Part shown: positions 11,600-22,490 of the stretch, one piece after another
Layout of the letters: each line of letters opens with the position of its first letter
How positions within the stretch are numbered: the stretch's first letter is position 1
DNA from: Gordionus sp. m RMFG-2023
Lineage: Eukaryota; Nematomorpha; Gordioida; Chordodea; Parachordodidae
Direction: 5' to 3'
Length of the DNA stretch: 64,000 nucleotides
NCBI RefSeq assembly: GCF_954871325.1
Contig: NC_088775.1
Location: 92,398,334-92,462,333 of the forward strand
Translations under genes and position numbers: made by a program
Notes under the pieces: model-generated
The model's database searches: none
What the model saw: only the letters and a program-made list of their open reading frames with translations
Told to the model about the DNA's origin: nothing

Positions 11600-12800
11600 G
11601 CCAATATGTTATTAGTAATGAATTTTCTAAACAATGTGTTAAAAATCTGTAGTTTTACCGTAAAATGTATTTGATTAAGTCCACTCATATATGAACACTT
11701 CTATACCATTTAATGACAATATTATTCTTAACTTTAATTTTAACCCCAAATGCCAAACCTACCTATTAATCTTATACATCCTAAGCAAAAAAAAAAAATC
11801 AAAATTAGCAATAAAAATCAAAATTAGCAATAAAAATCAAAATTAGCAATAAAAATCAAAATTAGCAATAAAAATCAAAATTAGCAATAAAAATCAAAAT
11901 TAGCAATAAAAATCAAAATTAGCAATAAAAATCAAAATTAGCAATAAAAATCAAAATTAGCAATAAAAATCAAAATTAGCAATAAAAATTAAAATTACCA
12001 TATCCACCCTATAAACCATCTAAGTAATCATTTATCCTATCCCCCCCCCCTCCCCCATTTTGATTCAAGAGAATCTACTATAGTAGAAATGCCTGAGGAT
12101 ATATACTAAGCATTGGTGTAGCAAACTAGAGGCTATCCTCCCTCTGAATTTGCAAGTTTTAAAATATAATGTTAGCAAAATGTTACACACTTATACTCCT
12201 CCAACCCTCTCCTCCCCTAAAATTTAGGGAAAACTGAACCCCATTGAGCCAATGAAGATAAAACTATGCCTGGAGCATAAAATTAGCCCCCAGCCCCTTT
12301 TCTAAAATCTTCACTAGGATATTTTTATCCTATGTTTTTAAAAATATCTGTTTAGAAATTGTTTGTATAATATTACCGCTCAGATTGAAATTTGTTGTTC
12401 ATCGCTTATTTAAAAAAATATTTATTATTGAGTATATATATATATATATATAATAAATGAATAAAAGTTAGTTGTTGTTCAAGATATATATATATTTAAA
12501 TTATATAGATAGCAAAATCGATATTCGTTAAATTTAACAAATTCTCGGAACTAATTTTTACAGTAAAGTTAGTATATTAACCAATTGATTATAGCCAACG
12601 ATTAACACAATATATATATTTTTTATTCTTATCCTTATAATACATGGAATACCGTGCGGACTGGCAATCCTACGCCCTCGCGAGCATGTGTTTCTAGCTG
12701 CCTCACTATATGAGGGACGGGCGGAACCCCTTTAATGGCTCGAACATATATTATACATGTTTTCATTGATTCTTATATTTTTAGACCAAAAATGTCTAAA
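11600..12800. repeat. Dispersed non-coding element E, copy 1
   Basis: Parts match 14440-15200 (same orientation), 40480-40780 (right part, same orientation) and 39050-39620 (left part, reverse). Shared landmarks are TTTAATGACAATATTATTCTT, AAACCTACCTATTA, CATCCTAAGCAAAAAA, AATTCTCGGAACTAATTTTT, CTTATCCTTATAATACATGG, GGACTGGCAATCCTACGCCC and TTTAATGGCTCGAACATATA. It encodes nothing recognisable. Class unknown; a large non-autonomous transposon is likely. Confidence 0.75.
11796..11995. repeat. 19-bp tandem array inside element E
   Basis: About ten near-perfect copies of ATCAAAATTAGCAATAAAA. The other element E copies have only one or two decayed units at the same place (14625-14655; reverse near 39410-39440), so the array expanded within this copy. 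Confidence 0.93.
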
Positions 12801-12814
12801 AATGGGATGAAAGT

Positions 12815-12896
12815 TTCCTTCCTTCCTTCCTTCCTTCCTTCCTTCCTTCCTTCCTTCCTTCCTTCCTTCCTTCCTTCCTTCCTTCCTTCCTTCCTT
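12815..12896. repeat. (CCTT)n microsatellite
   Basis: About 20 uninterrupted CCTT units at the right end of element E copy 1. Copy 2 has a (GAAA)n array at the matching place (15203-15255). The PSFL/GRKE repeat peptides on both strands are artefacts. Confidence 0.95.
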
Positions 12897-13007
12897 TTTC
12901 TTTCTATCCATTCTTATTTTAAAATGAATATATATATTGCTATATAAAAAGATCATATTTTTTTTTGTGAAATTCAATGTTCAATATTTTTCCAATTTTT
13001 TTTGTAT

Positions 13008-14310
13008 TAAATAAAGGAATGAAATTTTAACTAGCGTATTTTCAAAAGCAAAGATATCAAGATTAAAGTAATTGGGTAATTATCTAATTGAGTAAGTTTT
13101 AAGTTCTCATTATTAAGTATTAGTATTTTTTGAATAAAATTTTAACTAGCGTATTTGCAAAAGCATAGATATCAAGATTAAAGTAATTGAGTAATTATCT
13201 AATTGAGTAATCTAAGTTCTCATCATTAAGTATTAGTATTTTTTTGAATAAAATTTTAACTAGCGTATTTGAAAAAGCATAGATATCAAGATTAAAGTAA
13301 TTGAGTAATTATCTAATTGAGTAATCTAAGTTCTCATCATTAAGTATTAGTATTTTTTTGAATAAAATTTTAACTAGCGTATTTGAAAAAGCATAGATAT
13401 CAAGATTAAAGTAATTGAGTAATTATCTAATTGAGTAATCTAAGTTCTCATCATTAAGTATTAGTATTTTTTTGAATAAAATTTTAACTAGCGTATTTGC
13501 AAAAGCATAGATATCAAGATTAAAGTAATTGAGTAATTATCTAATTGAGTAATCTAAGTTCTCATCATTTAGTATTAGTATTTTTTTGAATAAAATTTTA
13601 ACTAGCGTATTTGAAAAAGCATAGATATCAAGATTAAAGTAATTGAGTAATTATCTAATTGAGTAATCTAAGTTCTCATCATTAAGTATTAGTATTTTTT
13701 TGAATAAAATTTTAACTAGCGTATTTGCAAAAGCATAGATATCAAGATTAAAGTAATTGAGTAATTATCTAATTGAGTAATCTAAGTTCTCATCATTAAG
13801 TATTAGTATTTTTTTGAATAAAATTTTAACTAGCGTATTTGAAAAAGCATAGATATCAAGATTAAAGTAATTGAGTAATTATCTAATTGAGTAATCTAAG
13901 TTCTCATCATTAAGTATTAGTATTTTTTTGAATAAAATTTTAACTAGCGTATTTGAAAAAGCATAGATATCAAGATTAAAGTAATTGAAAAGCAAAGATA
14001 TCAAGATTAAAGTAATTGAGTAATTATCTAATTGAGTAAGTTCTAAGTTCTCATCATTAAGTATTAGTATTTTTTTGAATAAAATTTTAACTAGCGTATT
14101 TGCAAAAGCATAGATATCAAGATTAAAGTAATTGAGTAATTATCTAATTGAGTAAGTTCTAAGTTCTCATCATTAAGTATTAGTATTTTTTTGAATAAAA
14201 TTTTAACTAGCGTATTTGAAAAAGCATAGATATCAAGATTAAAGTAATTGAGTAATTATCTAATTGAGTAAGTTCTAAGTTATCATCATTAAGTATTAGT
14301 AAATTTTTTT
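13008..14310. repeat. ~114-bp satellite, 11 tandem copies
   Basis: The marker CTAGCG occurs at 13031, 13146, 13260, 13374, 13488, 13602, 13716, 13830, 13944, 14091 and 14208. Spacing is 114 bp in the core, 115 for the first, 147 for the ninth and 117 for the tenth. Units contain AGATATCAAGATTAAAGTAA and TTGAGTAATTATCTAATTGA. Near 13980 a 33-bp part is duplicated (GTAATTGAAAAGCAAAGATA). Core units are almost identical, pointing to recent amplification; edge units diverge. Confidence 0.96.
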
Positions 14311-14399
14311 TTATCGAAGTTCAATTTTTTGTATTGAAGTTCGGTTGCTTCTTTTGCTCTCTTGTGTTTGTTTTTTTTTATAAGAATTCGATTAAAAAA

Positions 14400-15202
14400 A
14401 TATTTTTTGTTTTTTGTTAAACAGTACAGCCATTAGCGGAACATTCAGAAAATTATGTTATCACTAAGATTTTCTACGACAATTGTGTTAAAATCTGTAT
14501 TTTACCTGATGAATAATTCATTACAACTCACATCTCTACAATTTAATGACAATATTATCCTTATCTTTAATTTTAACCATATAAGCCAAGCCTACCTATT
14601 ACACATCCTAAGCAAAAAAAAAAGACAAAATTTAGCAAAAAAGTTAAAATTACCATATCAACCGTAATCATTTATCTCCTATCCTCCCATATATTGAGTA
14701 TAGTAAATGAATAAAAGTCAAATGTCACCCAAGACGTACATTTATAATTTATAGATAGCAAAATGGAAATTCATTAAATTTAACTAGAGTTGTTAAAAGA
14801 TACTTTTTAAATGGATCTAGATACAGATTGTTTAATCAAAAATCTATCTAGATACAGATACAGATACCACATTTTTATATCTAGATACAGGATCTAGATA
14901 CTTAGAAAGAAAGAAAGTAAAGAAAGAAAGAAAGTAACAAATTCTCGGGACTAATTTTTATAGTAAAGTTCGCAACAAACCAATTGATTTCTCTCCAACG
15001 ATTAACACTAAAGGTTTCTTTGTTATTCTTATCCTTATATAATACATGGAATGAATCAAGTGCGGACTGGTGATCCTATGCCCTCGTGGGTAAGTTTTTC
15101 TAGCCGCCTCACTCTTTGAGGAGCGGGCGGAACTCCTTTAATGGCTCGAACATATATTATACATGTTTTTATTATTTCTTATATTTTTGGACCAAGAATA
15201 TC
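14400..15202. repeat. Dispersed element E, copy 2
   Basis: Collinear with 11600-12800 but lacking the 19-bp array and part of the middle. A family A MITE interrupts it at 14785, where copy 1 is uninterrupted (about 12530). Confidence 0.75.
14785..14904. mobile_element. Family A hAT-like MITE, right end lost
   Basis: Starts AGAGTTGTTAAAAGATACTT and carries the family's TATCTAGATACAGATAC repeats. The right terminus is missing and replaced by a GAAA microsatellite (14905-14936). The uninterrupted sequence ATTTAACAAATTCTCGG at about 12530 gives the empty site. Confidence 0.8.
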
Positions 15203-15203
15203 A

Positions 15204-15255
<52 letters not shown>
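15203..15255. repeat. (GAAA)n microsatellite
   Basis: About 13 GAAA units at the right end of element E copy 2. Confidence 0.93.
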
Positions 15256-15945
15256 ATGGGTTTAAATAGATCACAAGAATCATATGGGAATCCCTACAAA
15301 TAAAATCATACTAACTGAGCTAGATAGCATAATATATATTATTGCACATATATAAAATGCTTCTTAATTGCGCATATAAAATTATTTACCTATTTTTACT
15401 ATAAAATCTACAGGCAATTCATCATATTATAACCGAGTATAAATTGTATATACATTAACAAATCGGGCATATTGCAAATACACAGTTTCCCAATTAGAAT
15501 TTTTATGCTAATAAATCCCGCGTTACATATTCTAGTTCTATTTGTATCTCCAATACTTTTTACAAACGGGTATCAATAAAAATGTCGTCAGATAATCGTA
15601 TCCAATATTTGCCCTCAGTCCTATTTTTTTAAATAAATTTTACATTCGCTAGAATGTTCTTTCACAATTTACTATGTAAGCCCAAAAAAAAAGATAGATT
15701 TCTGTACGGAGTTGTGGGCAGAGTTCGGTCAGGGAGTTAAAAAGAGCGTTACTTTATGTAACGTATCTTCTCATTTTAAAAAAAAATATAAAGAAAAGGT
15801 TCTAAGTAATTATTTATTTTTCGTTACTTTACGATTATATAAATGTATTTTTTTTTATAAATATAGATCAAACGTTAGGATGGAATGTCTGAATGTATTG
15901 GTAAGCATAGAAAACATAGGGAATCCATTAGAAATGCGATTTAGT
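15256..15945. other. AT-rich stretch, no gene seen
   Basis: No family motif recognised. The open frame at 15712-16083 runs into a family B element and is not credible as a gene. Confidence 0.45.
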
Positions 15946-15947
15946 GT

Positions 15948-16167
15948 TGTTAAACGGCTCGTTTTGAGCCGATTTTTAAAACGGCTAACTCGATATTTCA
16001 CCCAGAAAAATATTAGGCAACCCCTGAAGATTTTTGCTCATAGAAGGAACAAGAGTCCGGACATATATTATCGGTATCTCTAGGCTTAGACAATATTTCT
16101 CTGGCTAAAATATTGAGTTAGCCGTTCCGTTTTAAATCGGCTCAAAACGCGCCGTTTATTACTACCG
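15948..16167. mobile_element. Family B hAT-like element, near full length
   Basis: Left arm AGTGTTGTTAAACGGCTCG, TTTTGAGCCGATTTTTAAAA, then CGGCTAACTCGATATTT; right arm ATATTGAGTTAGCCG, AAATCGGCTCAAAACG and CCGTTTATTACTACC. Centre reads GAAGATTTTTGCTCATAGAA. The two arms pair over about 60 bp, so it can fold into a hairpin. Target duplication not clear. Confidence 0.8.
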
Positions 16168-16171
16168 CGAA

Positions 16172-16196
16172 CTCTCTTCTCTTCTCTTCTCTTCTT
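16172..16196. repeat. Short (TCTTC)n microsatellite
   Basis: CTCTCTTCTCTTCTCTTCTC abutting the right end of the family B element. Confidence 0.85.
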
Positions 16197-18340
16197 ATTT
16201 GAAAATTTGAAAAGATCAAACCAGGACACATAAATGAATTTTATTTGACAAAAAATTTAGTCCTTTGTCGAATGAATGCTTTAAAATTGATAAAATTTGG
16301 TTTTTGATAAATTAATTTTCGTTTCTTTACTATAACTGCTTTTTAGTTTTAAGACCTTCTAGAGAAGAAATGAATCAATTAAATTCTTTAGCGCAATTTT
16401 TAAAATTTATATTTTATTCTTATTTTTAATTATGTAACTTAGAAACTAACTTTTTTTGTAACTGTTACATGTTTTCTAAATAAATATAACATAACCGATA
16501 TCTTTTTTTTTTGACGTGACGATTGTAACTTAACTTAAAAACCATTGACTTGCCCTACTCTTGTTGTGTGTATATCATAGCATCAAAGAATCTTATAGAT
16601 ACATATTAAGCATCGCCAACTTGGTTGAAGTTCCTATTTATCTTGTAATATTTTAACGTTTTATTAGACTCCTTCTTCATTATCGCAAACCATAATATAA
16701 ATATTATTACTTAACCATACTATCGGGCAAATGAAGCCACTTCGTGTCGCAATTTGTCATTTGAATACCATTTTCAAATGGTGGAACTTTCTTCAAGACT
16801 AGAAATACCTGAGATATTTATTCCATCAAAATGGATACCAATTATTGCATTTGTTTGAAGCTCCTTTATTCCCCGAAAATCTTGAGATAGTTAAACTATT
16901 CATAATTGGATCATTAATGCAGATGTTCGCGACGTGTTACATCTTTGCATTTTTCGAGTTTTTAGCACCTCATTTTTTTATGTAACCAGCTGTTATCTGA
17001 CAGCTGGTAAATCTAGGAATATAATTTATTTTTAAACTTGTAGATCATTTTTAATTAGTTTTAATTTCGAATGGAGGTTAAGGTGATAAAAGTTACGGCA
17101 GACTTGCCATCTTTAATAGAATGGGAGCTGTATCTTTATTTCAAAGATATTAAAGCCGATTTAGCTACATTTGTTCAAATTCTCAATTAAAGATTTAGCA
17201 TATGATAAGGGTTGGTTTTTTTTGCCTCACAGAGTTGGGGGAGTACAAAATTCTTTTCATCATTTAAACTAACTAAGATTTCCTATTCACGTTCCCACTC
17301 TCACCACTTTGATTCGTCTATTTTCTTAGAGATTTGACACCTCCTTCATGATCAATCACTTTTGCCAGGTTCCAACTTCTATCAATCACTATATACATTT
17401 TCAGTTAATAGTTTTGCTTCATTATCCTCCCCTTTTTTTCGATACTAAATTTCTTGAAATTTATTCACTAGAAACACCGTTAATAACTTATTTAACGGTT
17501 GTCTTTGAACATAAAATTCTTAGAATAACTTTTTTTACTTTGGATTTCGATGTATCGAGAAAGTTTTAGCTTTTCCTTTTTCTACCTCTTGATTTCTAAA
17601 AAAATAGCCTTTTTTGTAAATATTTTTACTGATATGATTTTGTATGATCTCAAGGAAATTCACTTGAATCAAAATTTTTCCAATTTTTTAAAAATTGACA
17701 ATTGTTTAAGTCGTGCTGATTCTCTCTGTAGGATTTGTCTCAACCTAACTACTAGTATTTAACTCAAATATGCCTATTTTTACTTGGATATTACAGCATA
17801 TACTATTTTTATAACTAATTTGATCTCTATTTAATCATAAAATAATTCAAATAGATATATATATATGTCAATCAAAACATGTATTGACACGTCATATTTT
17901 TTTTTTGAAAAAAAAATAAACCAATAGAATAGCGATATCTAAATGATAATCATCAAAAAATTGTTTTAATATGATAACTTTTCATGTAAGAATTATGATA
18001 AGAGAAAAGTCATAATTTATGTGGTGGAAATATTTTTTTCTGATCGGCATCAAAATTCGACATTTTTTCACTGTCTCGTGGACATAAATGCTCACTTGTT
18101 CCTATGGCCAGTCTGTCCCTGCCTTGAATAATTTTGATATTATAAAATAGTATATAGAAGTGGAGGTGGGGAGAATAGATTTTGAAACAAATTTTTATTT
18201 CATGTAGTCATTGAAGTTAACAAAATTTATAGATACGAAAATGCTATCTTATTTGATCGATTTTGTTATTGATGTTGACATGAATATTCAGACGTGACTG
18301 GCATCGTTTTTTATAAGTTCGATCCATTTATCAAACTTTA
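16197..18340. other. AT-rich stretch, no certain gene
   Basis: No recognised family. A 39-codon ATG-to-stop frame at 17071-17190 (MEVKVIKVTADLPSL...) has more balanced codons than its surroundings and could be a decayed exon; nothing supports it further. Open frames at 17348-17569 and 17550-17762 are AT-driven. Confidence 0.35.
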
Positions 18341-18347
18341 TATTCTT

Positions 18348-18600
18348 GGTATGCAAGGATGCATATTCTCACCTATGATATTCAATGTAATTTTTCTTCT
18401 CAATAAATATTTCAAATAGGAATATGCACTTAACCCACAAATATATCGGTTAACAGACACAAAAAATATTCGCATAATTTGGTTCGAACTACTTATGTTG
18501 TACAGACGATGTTTGTATTCTGGCTAACTTCAAAACCCATACTAAAGGAGACCTCTGTCTATTTATAAATTATTACTATGAATACAAAAAAAGTATCTAT
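18348..18600 (+). pseudogene. LINE reverse transcriptase fragment (palm motifs)
   Basis: From 18348 the frame reads GMQGCIFSPMIFNVIFLLN, matching the G(V/M)RQGCxLSPxLFN motif of LINE reverse transcriptases, then stops at 18417. In another frame, from about 18499, CTDDVCILANF follows, matching the catalytic (Y/F)ADD motif with A changed to T. Both key regions are present in the right order but a frameshift and stops separate them. Dead fragment; the clade cannot be given. Confidence 0.75.
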
Positions 18601-18830
18601 TCTAATGTATCGCCTATGTAGATATAAAAGGATGGGTTTCTAAGCCAAATATCTACTTATCAAAAAAAATAAAACTATTGAAACCTACTTATTATTTTCT
18701 AAAAATATTAATGTATTTAGTTTGAAAACTTAACCAAAAGTAATATGAACACATTCTCCCTATATTTATAAATTATTTATCAGAGAGTTATTTTTTTTTA
18801 TATTCACATTTAAAATATTTAAACAAGGTG

Positions 18831-18836
18831 TTTATT
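18831..18836 (-). terminator. AATAAA poly(A) signal, GT gene 2
   Basis: AATAAA on the - strand about 85 nt past the stop of GT gene 2, inside the 3' flank shared with gene 1, where the match is ACTAAAAAC. Confidence 0.5.
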
Positions 18837-18920
18837 TGCTGCCAGTTGTAATAAGATTTAGTATCTGCAGTTAAAATTCGAGGCAATTTTCAGCCGTGTT
18901 TGTACTAATAAGATACAATT

Positions 18921-20432
18921 CTATTTTTTCGATAAAAATTGTCGATAGCGATTGTGCGCCAACAACGTTTTATTCCAATAAAATTTCATTTTTTCTCTAT
19001 CGCCATCGTTGTTGCAAAATACGTATTTGACGGATGTGGCGGTTTCCGGCGGTTGAGGGGTCACAAAATTGAACTGTTCCGGTTTAATAAACCGGTCAAA
19101 ATTTCCCTCCAGAAAAACCGTTTCGTGAATCGTGACCAATACGGTACCGGCCATTCTGGCCAATTTACCCGTCACGTGAGCATCGTCCACGAACAAATAT
19201 GGTTGGGTAAAGTAGGCCTTGTGCAATTTGTAAGCGGTAGACGGGGTCATTATCATGATCCACCCCGAACAATATGGTTCGTAGAAATTCCCGGCATGAT
19301 CCTCTAGAGGGACGTACCATTTGGAATTGGGGTCGCGTAAAACTGCAGAGTTAACCATGATGGAGCATATTATGATGTCGCGTATACGGTTTCTACTTCC
19401 GAACAATTTTGTGTACTCGGCGGAGATGTGCGGATCGGTTTCTAACATGGTGTACGCCTTTTCATCGCAGCTCGTATTGCCTCCAATATTATCATTCGGA
19501 ATGATCGTCTCGTTGATATTGGGCTTCGGTGTTGTTGCCTGACGCATCAGCTTTTCGCGAAGCTGGGAACCACTGATGATGTAATCAAAGTGTTCCATGG
19601 GTAGCGTGTCCGTCTGATTATATACATACGGCAGTAACTTTTCTTTCGGTCTGATTCTGTCTATGTTGTCAATCAGGAAAGATCTGTAAGTTTTTTCGAA
19701 ATAGTGCACGGTAGTGATGACCTGAAAAATATCCGCGTAAATATCATCGTCCATTTTGAGAATGAATTCGGCGTGAGGACAATAATACGAAATCCACTTG
19801 AAACCCATCGACATTTTGTAAGTCATATTGACGTAGGCATCCAAGAATGAAGCTTGAACAATGTCACCGTAAGTATCGCTCTCGTTAGTGATTTGTTGCT
19901 GAATTGATTTGTCTCTAGTTATTCCTAGCACGAATATGATGCGAATATTATAATTGTAGTATTCCTTGATGGAACCCCATGTCTCTCTCGTTGATTCCCT
20001 CAGATTTCTATGGCTCGGGGCTGTGTGAATCATTATTATGATGAAAATGTCTTTAGGTACTTTCGTATACTTTTTCGCGTACTGTTGCGAATTCATATCT
20101 GTCACGTATTCGTAACACATGTTTTCGGGGTTGATTATATATTCGAAATCCTGAGGGAGATCTTTAAGCGACACATTTTTTGCCAAGAAAATTCCGTTTA
20201 ACATGGTGTAGTTAGACTTCAGCTGTTTCAAGCACTCGTCGTCATCGTCATTTCTGTGCTGCTTTTCTCCGTAGAGGATATCGTTAAAAGATAACATAAT
20301 ATCTTCCGAAGAATCATTCATTATATTTTTTAGGTATCGGAGATAGGCAAAACAATTTTCTAATAACAATATCACTATAAATATCGTCAAACACGAAAGG
20401 ACTATCTTTATAATAGACGTTTTGGATGTCAT
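18921..20432 (-). CDS. GT31 beta-1,3-glycosyltransferase-like protein, GT gene 2
   Basis: 503-aa paralog of gene 1 with the same landmarks shifted by five residues: LRESTRETWGS (144-154), YGDIVQASF (188-196), metal-binding DDD (228-230), WYVP (372-375), PYCSG (386-390), DDAHVTG (416-422). Membrane segment about 9-27. Past residue 66 it differs from gene 1 at only about 20 positions, many of them in one block around 361-382 (NSAVLRDP and WYVPLEDHAGNFYEP against NSPAIRDP and WYVPKNDHPGTFYEP). The stem just after the membrane segment has about 10 extra residues (CFAYLRYLKNIM). It lies 621 bp downstream of gene 3 in the same orientation. No intron. Predicted Golgi enzyme; substrate unknown. Confidence 0.95.
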   Translation of the reverse strand: MTSKTSIIKIVLSCLTIFIVILLLENCFAYLRYLKNIMNDSSEDIMLSFNDILYGEKQHRNDDDDECLKQLKSNYTMLNGIFLAKNVSLKDLPQDFEYIINPENMCYEYVTDMNSQQYAKKYTKVPKDIFIIIMIHTAPSHRNLRESTRETWGSIKEYYNYNIRIIFVLGITRDKSIQQQITNESDTYGDIVQASFLDAYVNMTYKMSMGFKWISYYCPHAEFILKMDDDIYADIFQVITTVHYFEKTYRSFLIDNIDRIRPKEKLLPYVYNQTDTLPMEHFDYIISGSQLREKLMRQATTPKPNINETIIPNDNIGGNTSCDEKAYTMLETDPHISAEYTKLFGSRNRIRDIIICSIMVNSAVLRDPNSKWYVPLEDHAGNFYEPYCSGWIMIMTPSTAYKLHKAYFTQPYLFVDDAHVTGKLARMAGTVLVTIHETVFLEGNFDRFIKPEQFNFVTPQPPETATSVKYVFCNNDGDREKMKFYWNKTLLAHNRYRQFLSKK

Positions 20433-20459
20433 TAAAGGGAGTTAGGTTTTCTTTGATTT

Positions 20460-20530
20460 TCCTTTTTTTTAGGTCCTTAAAATAAATTTTAAAAAAAATC
20501 ATGTTATTTGTAATAGTTATAATATAGGAA
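20460..20530 (-). promoter_or_regulatory. Candidate core promoter/leader of GT gene 2
   Basis: On the gene's strand CTATATTATAACTATTAC (about 20511-20528) is followed by AAATTTATTTTAAGGACCT, ending about 30 bp before the ATG. The order matches the gene 1 upstream. Confidence 0.4.
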
Positions 20531-20790
20531 ATTTAATAATATATTAGATTGTTTATATTAAGGCCCCGACCAGGTAATTCATAAGACATTTATATAGAAA
20601 AACTCTCAGAAATAGAGTAACAAACACCTTCTTATTCAATAGGATTTTAAAACCCGGGTTTATTATCGTTTTTCTTTTAAATTTTCATCCATTTCTTAAC
20701 TGATTATCGCTATTTCATTTGTATACAAATTTATATGACTTTAATTTAATTTTATATTTCTCTTATTATTAATTTATAAATAAACATATT

Positions 20791-20859
20791 TTTCTTTTCT
20801 TTCTTTCTTTCTTTCTTTCTTCCTTTCTTCCTTTCTTTCTTTCTTTCTTTCTTTCTTTA
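20791..20859. repeat. (CTTT)n microsatellite between GT genes 2 and 3
   Basis: About 16 units with two CCTT interruptions, about 195 bp past the stop of gene 3 and about 360 bp before gene 2. Read on the gene strand it is GAAA, as at the 3' side of genes 4 and 5 and the 5' side of gene 1. Confidence 0.93.
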
Positions 20860-21020
20860 TTTTGTCGATTGCATAATAACAAATAAAATTTAAGTATAAT
20901 GTTTACAATAACATAATAATAACCACTTCGGAAAAACTTCCAGTAAAACCCAATTAATATTTATTGGAATACAATAAATTAAGTAATACATTTGTAAAAT
21001 AGATTACAAAGTCATATAAA

Positions 21021-21036
21021 TTTATTCAATTTTATT
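21021..21036 (-). terminator. AATAAA poly(A) signals, GT gene 3
   Basis: Two AATAAA hexamers on the - strand (21021-21026 and 21031-21036), 18-33 nt after the stop. Genes 4 and 5 keep one at the same distance. Confidence 0.6.
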
Positions 21037-21053
21037 CAAGAAAATTTTAGCAT

Positions 21054-22490
21054 TCACACAAAAAATCGGTCATGGCGGTTGTGGCCGATCAGCGTTTTGT
21101 TCCAATATTTCTTCATATTTTCTCTACTGGCGCCGTTGCCGTTAACTATATATTGAAATTTCGAGGCGGTAACCCAAGGTGGATCTTCCATGGCATCCAG
21201 CTGATCTTCCTTCAGCCACAAATTCAAAATGTCCTCCTCTTGATGAATTATATTTTCTACGTTGATCATGAGCGTGCCACTCATTCGCGCCAATTTACCG
21301 GTCACGTGAGCGTCATCTATCCAGAAATATGGCTGGGTAAAGTAAGCCTTGTAAAGTTTGTAAGCCGTAGGCGGATTCAATATCATGACATTGCCCACGC
21401 AATAGGGTTCGTAATAATTTCCGATGTACTCCTCTTCCGTCGCGTACCATTTGTACTCAGGATCGCGTAAAACTATCGTGTTAAACTTGATGGAGCAAAA
21501 AAAAATGTCTCTTAGACGTTTCTCAGTTCCGAATAGTTCTTCGTATTCTCTGGAAAGATCAGGATCAGTGTCGAAGATGGTGTACGATTTTTGATCGCAA
21601 TTTGTATCACGTGAAGTGCCTAACGTCGCGTTCTCATTGGTGAACGATTTCGTTGCGCGATTATTGAAGGTTTCGCGCAACTTGAGATCGCTAATGACAT
21701 TATCGTAGGTTTCGATGGGCAGAATAGCGGACTGGTTATTTAGGTACGGCAATAACCTCTCCTTCGGTCTAATTTCGTCTATGTTGTCAATCAAGTACGA
21801 GCCGTACATCTTATCGAAGTAGTCCAAGGTGCTGACGACTTGAAAGATATCCGTATAGTAATCGTCGTCCAATTTGAGAATGAATTTGGCGTGAGGACAA
21901 TAATACGAGATCCATTTAAAACCCATCGATAGTTTGTAAGTCAGATTTCGGTACGCGTCTACGAATGAGGCTTGAACGATATCGCCGTGGACTTTACTCT
22001 CATTGGTTATATGGTTTTGAACTGATTTGTCTGGAGTCGTTCCTACTACAAATACGAGACGAATTTTATAATTGAAGTACTCCTTAACAGAACCGTACGT
22101 TTCTCTTATAGATTCCCTCAAATCGAAATGGTTGGCGCTCGTGTGTATCATCGTTATTATGAATATATCCTCGGGTCTTCTCGCATCTTTTCGAGACAGG
22201 GGATCTAACGATTCATCTGCCACCTTTGCATAACACATGTTTTGGGGGTTGATTAGAAATTCGAAATCCTGAGGCAAATCCTTCAGCGATACACTTTTTT
22301 CCAGAAAAAATCCATTCAACATGGTGTAATTAGATCTTAGCCGTTTTAAACATTCGTCGTTTTTTGATGGATGATCGACATCGCTACGAATCTTGTTTAA
22401 AGCGGTCTTCCGGTTAAAAAATAATAATGTAACCAAACATAACAGAGAGCAAGTGACAATCAAAACTCTTATACCTTTCTTCAAATTCAT
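21054..22490 (-). CDS. GT31 beta-1,3-glycosyltransferase-like protein, GT gene 3
   Basis: 478 aa, founder-type member of the second subgroup with genes 4 and 5. Membrane segment about 7-25 after MNLKKG; stem; LRESIRETYGS (124-134, Tyr for the Trp of genes 1/2); LVFVVG (145-150); HGDIVQASF (168-176, His for the usual Tyr); KWISYYCP (192-199); metal-binding DDD (208-210); WYATEEEY (348-355); EPYCVG (361-366); DDAHVTG (392-398); C-terminal YWNKTL. Like the others it has a long segment (about 235-338) between DDD and the WY block. N-glycosylation sites include NYT (54), NES (163), NLT (182) and NQS (252). Its termini resemble gene 5 while residues 100-190 resemble gene 4. Predicted Golgi type II enzyme; donor and acceptor unknown. 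Confidence 0.95.
   Translation of the reverse strand: MNLKKGIRVLIVTCSLLCLVTLLFFNRKTALNKIRSDVDHPSKNDECLKRLRSNYTMLNGFFLEKSVSLKDLPQDFEFLINPQNMCYAKVADESLDPLSRKDARRPEDIFIITMIHTSANHFDLRESIRETYGSVKEYFNYKIRLVFVVGTTPDKSVQNHITNESKVHGDIVQASFVDAYRNLTYKLSMGFKWISYYCPHAKFILKLDDDYYTDIFQVVSTLDYFDKMYGSYLIDNIDEIRPKERLLPYLNNQSAILPIETYDNVISDLKLRETFNNRATKSFTNENATLGTSRDTNCDQKSYTIFDTDPDLSREYEELFGTEKRLRDIFFCSIKFNTIVLRDPEYKWYATEEEYIGNYYEPYCVGNVMILNPPTAYKLYKAYFTQPYFWIDDAHVTGKLARMSGTLMINVENIIHQEEDILNLWLKEDQLDAMEDPPWVTASKFQYIVNGNGASRENMKKYWNKTLIGHNRHDRFFV

Noticed and set aside
11796-11995. Possible CRISPR-like array
   Set aside because: A 19-bp unit repeated head to tail with no unique spacers, within a eukaryotic dispersed element.
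13008-14310. Possible CRISPR-like or regulatory array
   Set aside because: Whole 114-bp unit is repeated without variable spacers; it is a satellite.
15712-16083. 123-codon open frame
   Set aside because: Half of it is family B element sequence and no ATG context or homolog is recognised.
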